Positions 32,343 to 44,999 of a stretch of DNA of 64,000 nt are shown here, in pieces. The stretch spans positions 136,240,734 to 136,304,733 of the forward strand of contig CM057462.1 in assembly GCA_030035585.1 (NCBI GenBank). The letters are read 5' to 3'. Origin of the DNA: Dugong dugon (taxonomy: Eukaryota > Chordata > Mammalia > Sirenia > Dugongidae). Both the position numbers and the translations under genes were made by a program. The notes below the pieces were generated by a model, which was not told the DNA's origin, did no database searches, and saw only the letters and a list, made by a program, of their open reading frames with translations. Position 1 is the stretch's first letter, and every line of letters begins with the position of its first letter.

Positions 32343-32551
32343 AGAAGAAGCTCAAGTGGCACACTGGATAAGTGCTAGGCTGCTGACCAAAAGGTCGGCA
32401 GTTTCAACTCACCAGCAGTTCCGTGGACAAAAGATGTGGCAGTCTGCTTCCGTAAAGATTACAGCCTTGGAAACTTTATGGGGTAGTTCTACTCTGTCCT
32501 GTAGGGTTACTATGAGTTGGAATTGACTCGATGGAAGTGAGTAGTAGTTGT
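32343..32551 (+). mobile_element. AfroSINE, long type
   Basis: Head 'ggcacactggataagtgcta', middle 'gatgtggcagtctgcttccg', tail 'ttactatgagttggaattga'. ATACTACTCAT (32332-32342) and ATACCACTCAT (32552-32562) form an 11-base target duplication with one difference. Confidence 0.95.
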
Positions 32552-32562
32552 ATACCACTCAT

Positions 32563-32924
32563 GCCAAACAAAATAATTGAGTATGAAGGCATCCAGGGCC
32601 CTGCAAGTGACTTCGGGTCCTCCTGCAAGTGGAAGTCAGGAAGGAAACGGCAGGGTCATCAAAGGATGCCTCGAAAATTTCTAGGGCCAGGAAATGTCCC
32701 TGGGTACACAAATTTCATATCTCTGCTTCCTAAGAAGTGTTTTCTCAATGTAAAAATTTTGATCCATCTTGTTGCAAATGTTTTACTAATTCAAGAATAT
32801 TATATCTGTATGCAAATTTCTATTAAAACTCAGTTTATGATTAGTTGGTTTTAACTGATGAAAGTCAGTACATTTCAGAAAATATGTCACTAATATAGAG
32901 CAGTGGAAATAATTTTCAAATGGG
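32563..32924. other. Unique intergenic DNA
   Basis: A 107-codon open frame at 32531-32854 begins inside the SINE tail and has no family signature. Nothing else recognised. Confidence 0.4.
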
Positions 32925-33035
32925 TATTCCAGATCCCTATGTTCTTGCATAATGTCTGCCTCTAATCCTCTGTCTGAGCTGAAGCAAGTAGCTTCACCTC
33001 TGTTAGTCTCTGTTTCTTTCTCTAAAATATGAGGG
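32925..33035 (+). mobile_element. MIR SINE fragment
   Basis: 'ctgaagcaagtagcttcacc' and 'ctgtttctttctctaaaata' follow the sense MIR core ('cttaacctctctgagcctca'-type). Confidence 0.5.
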
Positions 33036-33660
33036 AGTTGGAAATAGTGCTTTTCAAATTATGCTCCAAGGTGACCCAGGAATCATCAGGGGCAGAGAGA
33101 GGCGACTGTGTTTGATTGATCCTGTTTTCTGAAGTCTGAGACTCTAGAGTCTAGAGCCCACTTGCAGGTGATTAAATGGAGAAGTGAGTCTTGAGTACCA
33201 GTTCTGTTTAACCTAATGGTTGTGTCATAATAGAAGAGGGTTTCATGCTAGATATATTTGCTAATTAATGAAAAATCCCCCTAAACTGTGTCTGGTTCTG
33301 AAAATAAAATTAGCCACTTGTGGCTCCTTTTACCAGAAAAAAAAAAAAAAAGTAGGTTAAACAAAATACTATCAAAGGGATGCCCATGCCTAGTAATGAT
33401 AAAGGCAGAGTGTTTTCTCCATGAACTGCCTCTTTTGGGGGACTTTTCAAGGAACTACTTTTCTATAAAAGGATGAGAGTCAGTCCTTTACACATTTACA
33501 AGGGTCCCAATTACCTAGTCTGAAAGCACGTTCTAGGCAGGGTGGGCTCGTTATTCAGAAAACCAAATATGACTCAAGCCAGAACTTTTCGGTCAGAAAA
33601 TCAGAGGAGATGCTACTCAATCTAGTTTTTGTCTTAAAATATAATTTAAAAAGTCAGCAC
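33036..33660. other. Unique intergenic DNA
   Basis: Contains a 14-base A run near 33338. No gene recognised. Confidence 0.4.
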
Positions 33661-33664
33661 TGAC

Positions 33665-33815
33665 TCGTTTGTTTGTTTTCATACATAGGACTATAAAGCT
33701 CCATGAAGGCAGGAACCAAGTCTGGTTTTCTCAACATTGTAGCCCTTGTGTTTAGAACAGCAGATAGAAAGCAGGTACGTATTTAACTGAACGGTGACTA
33801 AATAAGTGAATGCAT
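33665..33815 (+). mobile_element. L2 LINE 3' fragment
   Basis: 'aaagctccatgaaggcagga' followed by 'ggtacgtatttaactgaacg' and 'aataagtgaatg' is the L2 3' terminus in sense orientation. Confidence 0.55.
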
Positions 33816-33959
33816 GCACGTGTGAATGCAGTGCAGTGTGATCTATGCTTGGGGTACAGTGACGAACAAGACCACAAGGCTTCTGCCCACATTGTCTTGA
33901 TTGAACAGCTAGGGGCAAGCCTATATTTTGGTTGTGAGCAACAACTTGAATGGAATCAG

Positions 33960-33960
<1 letters not shown>

Positions 33961-34006
<46 letters not shown>
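33961..34006. repeat. (TG)n microsatellite
   Basis: About 19 TG units in a row after a short TATA lead-in. It generates the Cys/Val and His/Thr runs of the overlapping open frames, so those are artefacts. Confidence 0.95.
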
Positions 34007-34008
<2 letters not shown>

Positions 34009-34009
34009 G

Positions 34010-35488
34010 ATGCAGATAATCGTATCTAGGAGCAATTGTGAGGCACAGATAAGTTCCTATTTTTCTGGAGACATCACAGATACAGGGATAAGATACCATG
34101 AACTAAGAAAGGCTGGTTAAAGGTCAAAACATCTAAAGGAGATTCTTGAGATGAGAGTAGAGTTCTTCTCGTCAAGGCTGGTCAACTTCCTCTTTATGTG
34201 TTGGGGCAACCTATATTGCAGCACTGGGTATTGGTAATCTCTGTCTAATGGTGCCAAAAGGAAAATAAGTATCTGAATTAGTTTAAGTGGCCATAAAGCT
34301 GTCAGATTCTGCTTGAAAATAGTTTTATCTATGTGACAGACTCTCCAGAGGTGGGTCTTAGAGATATCAAATTCCCTTTAAGCAATATAATTCTACTTTG
34401 AAAACTTCATTTGCTTATATTTCAGCTTAAGATTCCATTTAAGTTTCAGTTTTTTAAAAAGTTGAGAACCACTAGGCTGTAAAATATTCCAACTCTAATG
34501 GATATGCTAGCTCTGATAGGAATTAGAATATATTCTAATTTCTTTCATTATTTGTTGTTTCATACAGTCAAAATATTCTAACCTGGACCTTATTAAAAAC
34601 TTCTAGCTCTAAACATTACCTCACTATTCTCCACTATTTTTTATCCTTACAGTGATATTAGCTCTATTCTTCAGCTGGGGAAACTAAAACGAAGATTGAC
34701 TCAGCTGGAAATAGACCAAGTGTCATATCCAGAAAGAGACCCAATTTATACTAATGTTAGAACCGACAGACTCTTTGAAGGTAGGAAATATGTCATTTTC
34801 TTTAGAGAATCTCCACATTTCCTAGCTGTCTGCCCTGAATTTAATTGACTTAAACCAAGCACCAGATAACACTATATTCTGGGAATAGAGTAAATAATAT
34901 TGACCTGGACGCCAATGATAAATGATGACAAAGGCGTCGCTTAATAAATTTCTGTAAAAGCCATAGACAGCAACCAAACAATAAGTATGACTTAAAAAAA
35001 TAATTTAAATTGCACACACTTTACTGATTAACATAACTGCTCAAGAAAATGTATCACCAGTGGAATAAATGCAAAACATAAAAACATGGAAAATTATAGA
35101 ATTTAGAAGTAAAGCCACTGAAGACATTGTCTGATGCTTCTGAGGATTTCAAGCTCACTGTCTAATTAGCATTTGATCTATCAGTTATTTAATCATTTAA
35201 TAATTATTTAAATAAATTCTGTTTATTATAAGCTTTAGTCACTGATTAATTTTATTTAGTCAGTGTAAATTGCACAGACATTTCAGAGCTTGTCAGGTAC
35301 TGGGTTTCAACCAGGTGCTTATCTCAGAGAGTTCATGTTTAGGGCCAGGTCTAGTAAAGGAATGTGTTACAATAGTAGGAAAGAAAGATCCAGATTGTAT
35401 ACAACAGTTTTCTTCAATCATGCAACACTCAACTCTGAACCATTGTTTGATACTTGTATAAAACTTATGTGTATTAGATTATACATCA
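34010..35488. other. Unique intergenic DNA
   Basis: No gene recognised. 'aaagttgagaaccactaggc' at about 34459 may be a trace of a MER5-type DNA transposon, but too little is left to call. 'ctctttgaaggtaggaaata' at 34770 is L2-like. Confidence 0.4.
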
Positions 35489-35489
35489 T

Positions 35490-36050
35490 ATAATTCTCTT
35501 CCAGGCACTGAGAATACAGCAGTTAAAGAAATATCAGAGTACTTGCCCTCATGAGACTTACATTCACATGTAGGCAAAAGTAAAAAATAACAACTAAAAA
35601 CCAAAATAATGAGAAAATAGCTATACAATATCATATAGCAACAACGATTATGAGTAAAAAACAAAGTAAGATGGAGCTCAAAGGGTGACAAATGTGTTAG
35701 TTTAGAAGAATGATGTGAGAATTCCTCTCTGAGGAAATGGCATTTGAATAAAACCCTCAAGTCAGAAAGAACAAGTGCAAAGCATCTGAGATGGAGCCAT
35801 TGTTGGCATATTCCAGGAATAGCAAGAAGGCAGGTGGAGAGTGGTGGGAAATGAAGTCGTAGAAATAGCCAAGAACAAAATGATGTAGAATAAAGATTCT
35901 GAAATTTTTTCCTAAGTTACTCTGAGATGCCACTGAAGAGTTTTATTTGGAAGATTGCATGTGTGTGGCTCGGGAGAGGGTCATGGACAAAAGAGGATCC
36001 AGAGGCCAGTTATTAGATTACTGAGTAATCTTTGGAGAAACGAAGGTTAT
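35490..36050 (+). mobile_element. L2 LINE 3' region
   Basis: 'ccaggcactgagaatacagc', 'gccctcatgagacttacatt', 'ttcctctctgaggaaatggc', 'acaagtgcaaagcatctgag' and 'tgccactgaagagttttatt' follow the L2 3' order in sense orientation. Confidence 0.7.
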
Positions 36051-37015
36051 GATGTTGGAGCAGAGATGTAAGAAGTGGTTGGATTCGAAATATATTTTTG
36101 CCATAATTACAAATGATGACAAAAATGGTTTATCCATGTTTCTGAAAATTAGTTTTCTACTTTTAGCTCAGAAGTTAAAAGAAAAGTTATCCCTTGTCAA
36201 AAAACACAAAATAACCAGCCCTATTGCTTCAGTGTAGCAAAAAACATAGTACGTAACATTAGAGAACTTAGGCTTGAGATCAGAGCAGCAAATTTCAGCA
36301 AGGAAACAGAAAAAACCTTTCTAAGGTTTACCAAGTAACAAAACTAGCCAGCATTTACAGAGTGAGGTGGAGGGAAGCAAAGTCTACCTAAATTTACCAC
36401 TCTTAAAGATCTCCTTGATTTGTTATGTCCCTTCATTCCTCCCACTGAGCCAGTGCAGATGTTGCTAATCAAGAATTTCATTCTTTCATGCTGATCCCAG
36501 TGTTAACTTTGGATTCCTTCTCAACATGGTGGTCCAGGCAGCCGTTACCAATAGGCTGATGTTGGCAAGTTGGTTGCAATCCATTTTCTTTTCTGTTAGA
36601 GTACCTGTTATATAAAATACCTATTTTTTCCCAATAAAGTGTGTTCGATCATTTCCAATTAATCCCTTTGTTGGCTTTATGAAATCTGGGTTTTATAAAT
36701 CTTTTTGATGTTATAGACATATGTTGGAGTTACCTCGGTTGATTATTATAGTCAAGAATCTTACTGCTTCCAGAAGTGTGCAAAACTAGCTACGTAGCAC
36801 TCTTTAGACAATTTTAACACTTTTTATGTCCATGTTTATTAAACAGGTGTTGCTATCTTTTACATAAGCAAATGCTTCATTGCGTTTTAATTATTTAAAG
36901 TCATAGTACCTTCTCAACTACAAGAGTGTGTGAGCTCTTAAGTCTCTTAATGTCTGTAGGTCATAACTCAGTGCTCTGTACAGTGTCCTGCATTTGTCTA
37001 TATCTATGTAGACAG
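36051..37015. other. Unique intergenic DNA, one LTR-like stretch
   Basis: 36425-36665 runs from 'tgttatgtcccttcattcct' to 'cccaataaagtgtgttcgat', which has an LTR-like layout with a polyadenylation signal. I could not match it to a family. No gene is seen. Confidence 0.35.
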
Positions 37016-37017
37016 AA

Positions 37018-37345
37018 AGAGTAAGTCAGTGTTGGAAGAAATACAGCCAGAGTGCTCCTCGGAAGCAAGGATGGAGAGACCTTGTCTCACATACTTTGGA
37101 CATGTTATCAGGAGGGATCAGTCCCTGGAGAAGGACATCATGCTTGGTAAAGTTTAAGTGTCAGCAAAAAAGAGGAAGACTCTCGAGGAGATGGATTGAC
37201 ACAGTGGCTGCAACAATAGGCTCAAACATAACAACTATTGTGAGGATGATGCAGGATCGGGCAGTGTTTCATTCTGTTGTACATAGGGTCGCTATGAGTT
37301 GAAACCTACTTGACGGCACCTAACAATAGAACAACAGCAATATAT
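37018..37345 (+). mobile_element. RTE LINE 3' stub
   Basis: About 320 bases matching the last part of the RTE at 25540-25840: 'agccagagtgctcctcggaa', 'actttggacatgttatcagg', 'ggagaaggacatcatgcttg', ending 'gacggcacctaacaatagaa'. A broken 68-codon frame (37096-37302) is the C-terminal tip of the RTE protein. 5'-truncated, as is usual for LINE insertions. Confidence 0.9.
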
Positions 37346-37915
37346 AGATGTACATACATATACACTATATGTATTTACACATATTATATATGTATGTATA
37401 TTTCCATTCTCATAAAAATTCATATTTTACATTTGTTATTATCAACTCTTAGCTTTTCTTTTACTCCATCGTTTTGATAACTACTGTGCTAGAGGTTTAG
37501 AGGAAAGTTTTCTCTCACAGATAACCTTTTACAAACTGCTACCTCCTCAAGATAACATGAAATGAATCTCTTTGAGTAATAGATCTAAAAGCCAAATTGA
37601 CAGGTTGATCGAGTACAGCTTTTGTATTATCCACAAATTGCGTAGCTTGCACATGTTGGTGAAATGTCAGAGTAGATTTAATGATCAGGCTGAAAAGTTG
37701 CAACGGAATTCAAAGGGGAACCTTTCTATCATAGATCACTAACATTTTCATGTTATACCACTATGAAGACAAGGTTCTTTGATAAGGAAGTAGTTTTTTG
37801 AAGCAGCTTATTAACTTGAAAAACAGTTCCCTTAAATCATCAAATGATTAATACAAATGTTTCAACATTTTTTCAAGCTCTTTTATTTATAACACAAGAA
37901 CTTTAAAAGGAAGTT
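37346..37915. other. Unique intergenic DNA
   Basis: Begins with a TA/CA-rich patch (about 37345-37405). No gene or named repeat recognised. Confidence 0.4.
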
Positions 37916-37919
37916 TTCT

Positions 37920-38225
37920 ACTACCATAAACAAGCTAAAGAACCATTCCAACACCCCAAAGAGTTCCCTCCTGCTGACCATTTGTAGTCAGACCCTTTCT
38001 CCTCTCTTAACCTCTGACAACCACTGATCATTTTATGGCCCAATAGTCCTGCCTTTTCCAGAATGCCATATTAATAGAATCATACAGTATATGATCTTGT
38101 AAGACTAGCTTATTCACTTAGCATAAAGTCTTTGAGATTTATCCATATTGTTGTGTGTATTAATAGTTTTTTATTGATAAGTAATATTCCATTGAAGGGA
38201 TATATCAGTTTGTTTAACCATCAGG
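37920..38225 (-). mobile_element. Ancient L1 (L1M-type) 3' fragment, antisense
   Basis: 'tctgacaaccactgatcatt', 'agaatgccatattaatagaa', 'ttattcacttagcataaagt' and 'tattccattgaagggatata' follow the antisense order of old L1 3' sequence. Confidence 0.65.
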
Positions 38226-38559
38226 GATGTGAAACAAATGATCTCCCACATTCAGGGCCTTTTCATTATGCCAAGCTGAGTGCTATGTAAGTCCTCTAAA
38301 AGGTCCTTAATGGAAAATGAAAGATGATGGACCATGTTTTTGTTCTCCGTACTTGAACATACAGAAAAATTAAGTAAGTTATTCGAATTTGTCTTATTAA
38401 GGAAAAAAAAAAAAGACAAAGGAAGTCAGATATGTAAATGGATAGTCTCATCAGTACCTGGTAGATTATTAAAATATATTTTTTGCCTTTATACAATCAT
38501 TTGGCTACTTGGATCAATTTTTAATTAGAAAACAATGTACTTTATACATAAATGGATAA
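38226..38559. other. Unique intergenic DNA
   Basis: AT-rich with a 14-base A run near 38403. No gene recognised. Confidence 0.4.
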
Positions 38560-39640
38560 AGATACAGATTCAAGCAATGAAGTGCCTCAGAGTGTTACTC
38601 AGTCATGCAAAAGGCCCTTTCAAGAGATTAAAGATGGGCCATACAGATACTCTCAAGGAAACAACAGGGTGTCTAGAAAGCTTAAGCTCATTGTCACTCA
38701 GACATCTCAGCAGGACTCCTAAGATAGAGAAGGCCTTACCTAGAAGAGATTAATGGTGTGGCTTTTGCCTGATGGAGTGACAACCAAGAAGATTCTAAAA
38801 AACCTCACAAAGTTCTTGAAAGACTTATTACACAGAAACGTTGTCAGATTGGAGTGAAAGAGACAAAAAAAAGTGCAATATGAAAAGAGCCCTTTGAACC
38901 TCCAAACTTCTGCACACAAAGAAAACTGAGAAAATGACTCAGATGTAAACATGTGCTACCTTTTGTAAAGGAAGAATGCCTCAGAGAGCACAACTATGAT
39001 GTCAAAAGTTGAAGCCAAGAGCCATGGAAATTCTTCACAGGACTTAAGACTTAATTACATAAAGCGAAGCATTTGCCTGACTAAATTTCAGAATTACTAT
39101 GGACCAGTATCTCCTAGGAAACCTTGGTGGTGTAGTGGTTAAAAGCTACAGCTGCTAACCAAAAGGTCGGCAGTTTGAATCCACCAGAAGTTCCTTGGAA
39201 ACCCAATGGGGCAATTCTACTCTGTCCTATAGGGTTGCTATGAGTGGGAATTGACTCGATTGCAATGGGCTTTTTTTTTTTCTTTTTTTTTTTTTAGTGT
39301 CTCCTATGTGCCTTCAAATTTCCCTGTTTGAAAAGAAACATCTATAGTCATTACCCCATAAATGTCCCACCATTGTATATTGGATATAAGGATGGCAGAA
39401 GACTTGTCTCTAATTTTCACAGGTCTACAAGTCAAAAGGAATTATATTTGAAGAACTGTACTTAAAGAACTATGTGTGAGGAGTCTCATATACATACACC
39501 TAACCCTGATTTAGATTATGGGATTCTGAACTTTGAGATGATTCTGTAATGGAATGAGACTTAGTCTTCAGGAAGAAGTGAATGTATTTTGCACATGGAG
39601 GAACATGAAACATTGGGGAGCATATAATTTCTCCAAAGCA
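38560..39640 (+). mobile_element. Probable MaLR internal-region fragment (MLT1/MST-int-like)
   Basis: 'aagagccatggaaattcttc', 'atttcagaattactatggac', 'cccaccattgtatattggat' and 'gattctgaactttgagatga' follow, as I remember it, the order of MaLR internal sequence leading to the 3' LTR. No LTR is attached and no coding capacity is visible. An old, broken fossil with one AfroSINE inside. The family assignment is from memory only. Confidence 0.45.
39117..39295 (+). mobile_element. AfroSINE, short type, with long T/C tail
   Basis: Head 'ccttggtggtgtagtggtta', B box 'gtttgaatcc', tail 'ttgctatgagtgggaattga', then a 27-base T-rich tail. AGTATCTCCTA (39106-39116) and AGTGTCTCCTA (39296-39306) form an 11-base target duplication with one difference. 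Confidence 0.95.
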
Positions 39641-40939
39641 TCTAAATTAGTCCCCAGTGTTCCTTATCTCCTGTTATTCATGTCTTTGTATACTACTCTC
39701 CTTTTCAGTGTGAGCTGAACTGTATGAATTGTTTCCTTTTTTTATTTTCATATTTTTATTTCTTTTTTTTAATTGTTGTAATTAAATGAAGATTACATTT
39801 CAAGTTAGTCTCCCATACAGAATTTTTTTTTATATGCATTGTTATAAGACCCTAACCGCTTACCCCATTCTGTGACAGCACACTCCTCCCCTCCACCCCT
39901 GATTCCCCATGAACATTCAACCAGCTCCTAACTCTCTCTGCCTTCCCATCTCACCTCTGGACAGAAGCTGCCCCTTTGGTCTCTTGTATCTACTTGTCTA
40001 AGAGGTACTTTCTTCACAAGTATCACTTTATGTCCCACAGTCCAGTCCAATCCCTGTCTGAAGAGTTGGCCTTGGAAATTGTTTTAGTTCTGGGGTGATA
40101 GAGAGACCAGGGGCCATGCTTTCCGGGGTGCCTCCAGTCTCAGTCAGACCATTAAGTCTGGTCTTCTTACTAGAATTTGAGTTCTGCATCCCATTGTTCT
40201 ACTGCTCTGTCAGGGACCCTCTGTTGTGTTCCCTGTCAGGACGTTCATTGGTGGTAGCCAGGCACCATCTAGTTCTTCTGGTCTCAGGCTGATGAAATCT
40301 CTGGTTTATGTGGCCCATTCTGTCTCTTGGGCCAATACTTACCTTGTTTCTTTGGTGTTCCTCATTCTCCTTTACTCCAAGTGGTTGGGACAAATTGATG
40401 CATCTTAGATGGCTGCTTGTAAGCTTTAAAGACCCCAGACGCCACTCACCAAAGTAGGATGCAGAACATTTTCTTAATAAGATTTGTTATGCCAATTGAC
40501 ATAGATGTCCCCTGAGAGCATGGTCCCCAGTCCCCGCATCCCTGCTGCTCTGTCTCTCAAAGTATTTGATGGTATTGAGGAAACTTCTTAGCTTTGGTTT
40601 AGTCCAGTTTTGCTGGCTTCCCCTGTAGTGTATGCTGTCCTTCCCTTCACCTAAGATGATTCTTATCTACTATCTAGTTAGTGAATAACCATCACCCTCC
40701 CTCCCCACCCCTGTAACCATCAAAGAATGTTTTCTTCTGTGTTTAAACCTTTTCTTGAGTTCTTATAATAGTGGTCTTATACAGTATTTATCCTTCTGTG
40801 ACTGACTAAATTCACTCAGCATAATAAGTTCTAGCTTCCACCAAGTTATACGATGTTTCACAGCTTCATCATTGTTCTTTATCATTGCGTAATATTCCAT
40901 TGTGTGGATATACCATAGTTTGTTTATCCATTTGTCCAT

Positions 40940-43900
40940 CTATGGGCACTTAGGTTGCTTCCAGCTTTTGGCTATTGTGAACAGTGCTGCAATGAATATG
41001 GGTGTGCATATATCTATTCGTGAGACGGCTCTTTTTTCTCTAGGATATATTCCAAGGAACGGGATAGCTGGATTGCATGGTAGCTTTTTAAGGAAGCGCC
41101 AAATCGATTTCCAATGTGGTTGTACCATTTTACACTCCCACCAACAGTGTATAAGCATTGCAGTCTCTCCACAACCTCTCCAGCATTTGTTATTTTGTGT
41201 TTTTTGGATTAATGCTAACCTTGTTGGGGTGAGATGACATCTCACTGTAGTTTTAATCTGCATTTCTCTAGTGGCTAATGATCGTGAGCATTTCTTCATG
41301 TGTCTGTTAGCTGCCTGAATATCTTCTTTGGTGAAGTGCCTGTTCATATCCTTTGCCCATTTTTTAATTGGGTTATTTGTCTTTTTGCTGTTGAGGTTTT
41401 TCAGTATCTTGTAGATTTTAGAGATTAAATGCTCATCCGATTTGTCGTAGCCAAAAATTTTTTCCCAGTCTGTAGGTTGTCTTTTTACTCTTTTAGTTAA
41501 GTCTTTGGATGAGCATAAGTGTTTGATTTTTAGGAACTCCCATTTATCTAGTCTCTCCTCTGGTGCTTATGCATTGTTACTTATGGTTCTTATTGTGTTG
41601 ATGCCATGTATTAGGGCTCCTAGCACTGTCCCTATTTTTTCTTCCATGATCTTTATCTTTTTTGATTTTATATTTAAGTCTTTGATCCATTTTGAGTTAG
41701 TTTTTGTACATGGTGTGAGATATGGGTCTTGTTTCAGTTTTTTGCATATAGATATCCAATTATGACAGCACCATTTGTAAAAGAGACTGCCTTTTTCCCA
41801 ATTAATGGACTTTGGGCCTTTGTCAAATATTAGCTGCTCATAGGTGGAGGAGATTATATCTGGATTCTCAACTCTGTTCCATTGGTCTATGTATCTGTTG
41901 TTGTACCAGTAGCAGGCTGTCTTGACTACCGTGGCAGTATAATAGGTCCTAAAATCAGGTGGTGTAAGGCCTCTCACTTTGTTCTTCTTCTTGAGTAGTG
42001 CTTTATTTATCCGGGGCCTCTTCCCTTTCCATATGAAGTTGGTGATTTGTTTCTCCATCTCACTAAAAAATGCTGCTGGAATTTGGATCGGGATTGCATT
42101 GTATCTTTAGATGGCTTTGGGAAGAATTGACATTTTCACTATGTTGAGCCTACCTATCCATAAGCAAGGTACATTTTTCCACTTATGCGGGTCTCTTTTA
42201 GTTTCTTGCAGTAGTGTCTTGTAGTTGTCTCTGTAAAGGTCTTATACATCTCTGGTTAGATTTATTCCTAAGTAGTTTATGTTCTTGGGGGCTATTGTAA
42301 ATTGTATTGATCTGGTATTTCATCTTCAAGGTTCTCTTTGTTGATGTACAGGAATCCAATTGATTTTTGTATGTTTATCTCGTATCCTGAAACTTTGCTG
42401 AAATCTTCTATTAGTTCCAGTAATTTTCTTGTGGATTCCTTGGGGTTTTCTGCATACAAGATCTTACCATCTGTGAATAGAGATACTTTGACTTCTTCCC
42501 TACTTATTTGGATGCACTTTATTTCTTTTTCTAGCCTAACTGCTCTACTAGGACCTCCAGCACAATGTTGAATAATAGTGGTGATAAAGGGCATCCTTGT
42601 GTGGTTCCTGTTCTCAAGGGGAATGCTTTCAAAGTCTCTCCATTCAGGATGATGTTGACTATTGGTTTTGTATAAATGCCCTTAATTATACTGAGGAATT
42701 TCCCTTCTATTCCTAATTTTTTGAGTTTTTATCATGAATGGGTGTTGGACTTTGTGAAATGCCTTTTCTGCATCGATTGATCAGATCATGTGGTTCTTGT
42801 CTTTTGTTTTATTTATGTGATGGATTATTTTGATTGTTTTTCTAAGTTGACCCATCCCTGCGTACCTGGTATAAATTCCACTTGGTCATGGTGAATTATT
42901 TTTTTGATATGTTGCTGAATTCTATAGGCTAAAATTTTGTTGAGGATTTTTGCATCAATGTTCATGAGGGATATCGGTCTGTAATTTTCTATTTTTTGTG
43001 GTGTCTTTACCTGGTTTTGGTATCAGGGTTATGCTGGCTTCATAGAATGAGTTTGGGAGTATTCCATCCTTTTCTATGCTCTGAAATACCTTTAGTAGAA
43101 GTAGTGTTATCTCTTCTCTGACAGTTTTGTAGAATTCTCCAATGAAGCCATCCGGGCCAGGGCTTTTTTTGTTTGCACTTTTTAATAACCTTATCAATCT
43201 CTTCTTTTGTTATGGGTTTATTTAGTTGTTCTACCTCTGTTTGTGTTAATTTAGGTAGGTAGTGAGTTCCTAGAAATTTGTCCATTTCCTCTAGGTTTTC
43301 AAATTTGTCAGAGTACAATTTTTCATAGTATTCTGTTATGATTCTTTTAATTTCAGTTGGGTCTGTTGTGATATCACCTATCTCATTTCTTATATGGGTT
43401 ATCTGCTTCCTCTCCAGTTTTTCTTTTTTCAGTTTGGCCAATGGTTTACCAATTTTGTTGATCCTTTCAAGAACCAGCTTTTGGACTTGTTAACTCCTTC
43501 AATTGTTTTTCTATTCTCTATTTCATTTAATTCTGCTCTAATTCTTATCATTTCCTTCCTTCTGGCACCTGTAGGGTTCTTTTGCTGCTCTCTTTCTACT
43601 TGTTCCAGTTGTAGGGTTAATACTTTGATTATGAGCCTTTCTTGTTTTTGGATGTGTGCATTCATTGCTATAAACTGACCTCTAAGCACTGCTTTTGCTG
43701 TGTACCAAAGCTTCTGGTAGGATGTGTTTTCATTCTCGTTTGATTCTATGAATTTCTTTTTTCCATCCTTAATTTCTTCTAAAACCCGGTAGTTTTTGAG
43801 CAAGGTGTTGTTCAGTTTCCATGTGTTTGATCTTTTTTCCTTGCTTTTTGTGTTGTTGATTTCCACTGTTATGGCTTTATGGTCAGAAAAGATGCTTTGT

Positions 43901-44569
43901 AATATTTCGATGTTTTGGATTTTGTTAAGGCTTGCTTTATAGCCTCATATGTGGTCTATTCTGGAGAAAGTTCCATGTGCGTTGGAAAAGAAAGTATACT
44001 TGGCTGCTGTTGGGTGCAGAGTTCGGTATATGTCTATGAGAACAAGTTGGTTGATTGTAGCATTTAGCTCTTCTGTGTCTTTGTTGAGCTTCTTTCTGGA
44101 TGTTCTGTCCTTCACCCAAAGTGGTGTGTTGAAGTCTCCTACTACTATTGTGGAGCTGTCTATCTTTCTCTTCAGAGCTGTTAGAATTTGTTTTATGTTT
44201 TTATGGAGCCCTGTCGTTGGGTGCATAAATATTTATTATAGTTATGTTCACCTGGTGTATTGACCATTTAATCATTATATCGTGCCCTTCCTTATCCTTT
44301 GAGGTGGATTTTACTTTAAAGTTTATTTTGTCAGAGATTAATATTGCCACTCCTGCTCTTTTTTGAGTGTTGTTTGCTTGATATATTTTTTTCCATCCTT
44401 TGAGTTTTAGCCTGTTTGTGTCTTTAACTCTAAGGTGTGTCTCTTGTAGGCAGCATATAGATGGATCATGCTTTTTTATCCAATCTGCAACTCTTCATCT
44501 CTTTATTGGTGCATTAAGTCCGTTTACATTCAGCATAATAATTGATAGGTATGAGTTTAGTGCTGTCAT
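40940..44569 (-). pseudogene. L1 ORF2 (endonuclease-reverse transcriptase), broken
   Basis: About 3.6 kb, the normal ORF2 length. In order on the - strand: endonuclease start near 44569, VVGDFNTPLWVKD at about 44150, the '[20 protein letters not shown]' region near 43500, RT entry '[20 protein letters not shown]' near 43150, the catalytic box near 42490, and the C-terminal Cys-rich knuckle '[20 protein letters not shown]' near 41150. The catalytic box reads FTDGKILY where FADDMILY is expected, so the second aspartate is gone. Several stops and frame changes split it into at least seven pieces. Inactive. Confidence 0.9.
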
Positions 44570-44709
44570 CCTGATATCTCTTTTTTTTGTGTTGTTCACA
44601 GTTTCTTTGTTCTCCTCAATTTTCTGTGCTGAGTGGTTTTTCTTTATGTATTTTTTTTCCATCTTTTTCTTTGTTGTAGCTTTTGTGTTTGCTGGGTGTT
44701 TATGTTTTT

Positions 44710-44832
44710 CTATTTTTTATTTTGATTTGTAGGATTGTTAGATTCCTTTGTGGTTACCTTAATATTTACCCCTATTTTTCTAAGTTTATACCAGTCTTTT
44801 ATTACTTTATATTTCCTTAACTTCCCCTCCAT
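44710..44832 (-). other. Small basic open frame in the L1 ORF1-ORF2 spacer (copy 1)
   Basis: A 40-codon frame starting at ATG 44832 and reading MEGKLRKYKVIKDWYKLRKI, then GVNIKVTTKESNNPTNQNKK, before a stop. The related L1 at 61631 has the same ATG and an aligned product (MERKARQYKVKIDCFKLRKI...). After the stop here, similarity to the longer product continues in a shifted frame, so this copy looks truncated. No known function; it may only reflect shared ancestry of the DNA. Confidence 0.5.
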
Positions 44833-44999
44833 GTAGAAAATCAATGTCTCTATTTTTCAAGTCCCTCTTTTTTTGTTTTAATATTATCCTTTTTTTACAT
44901 ATTGATATCTGTTTCCCTATTTTCAATGTTTTAGCTTTGATGTATTTTTGATTTCTGTATCTGAGTCAATATCTTGTTGCTCTGTCCTGTGTTCTACTC

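Noticed and set aside
33691-34035. Histidine/threonine-rich open frame
   Set aside because: Produced by the (TG)n microsatellite at 33961-34006.
34430-34490. MER5-type DNA transposon fragment
   Set aside because: Only the phrase 'gttgagaaccact' fits; too short to call.
36425-36665. Another solo LTR
   Set aside because: It has a TG start and an AATAAA, but no matching end, no flanking duplication and no family resemblance.
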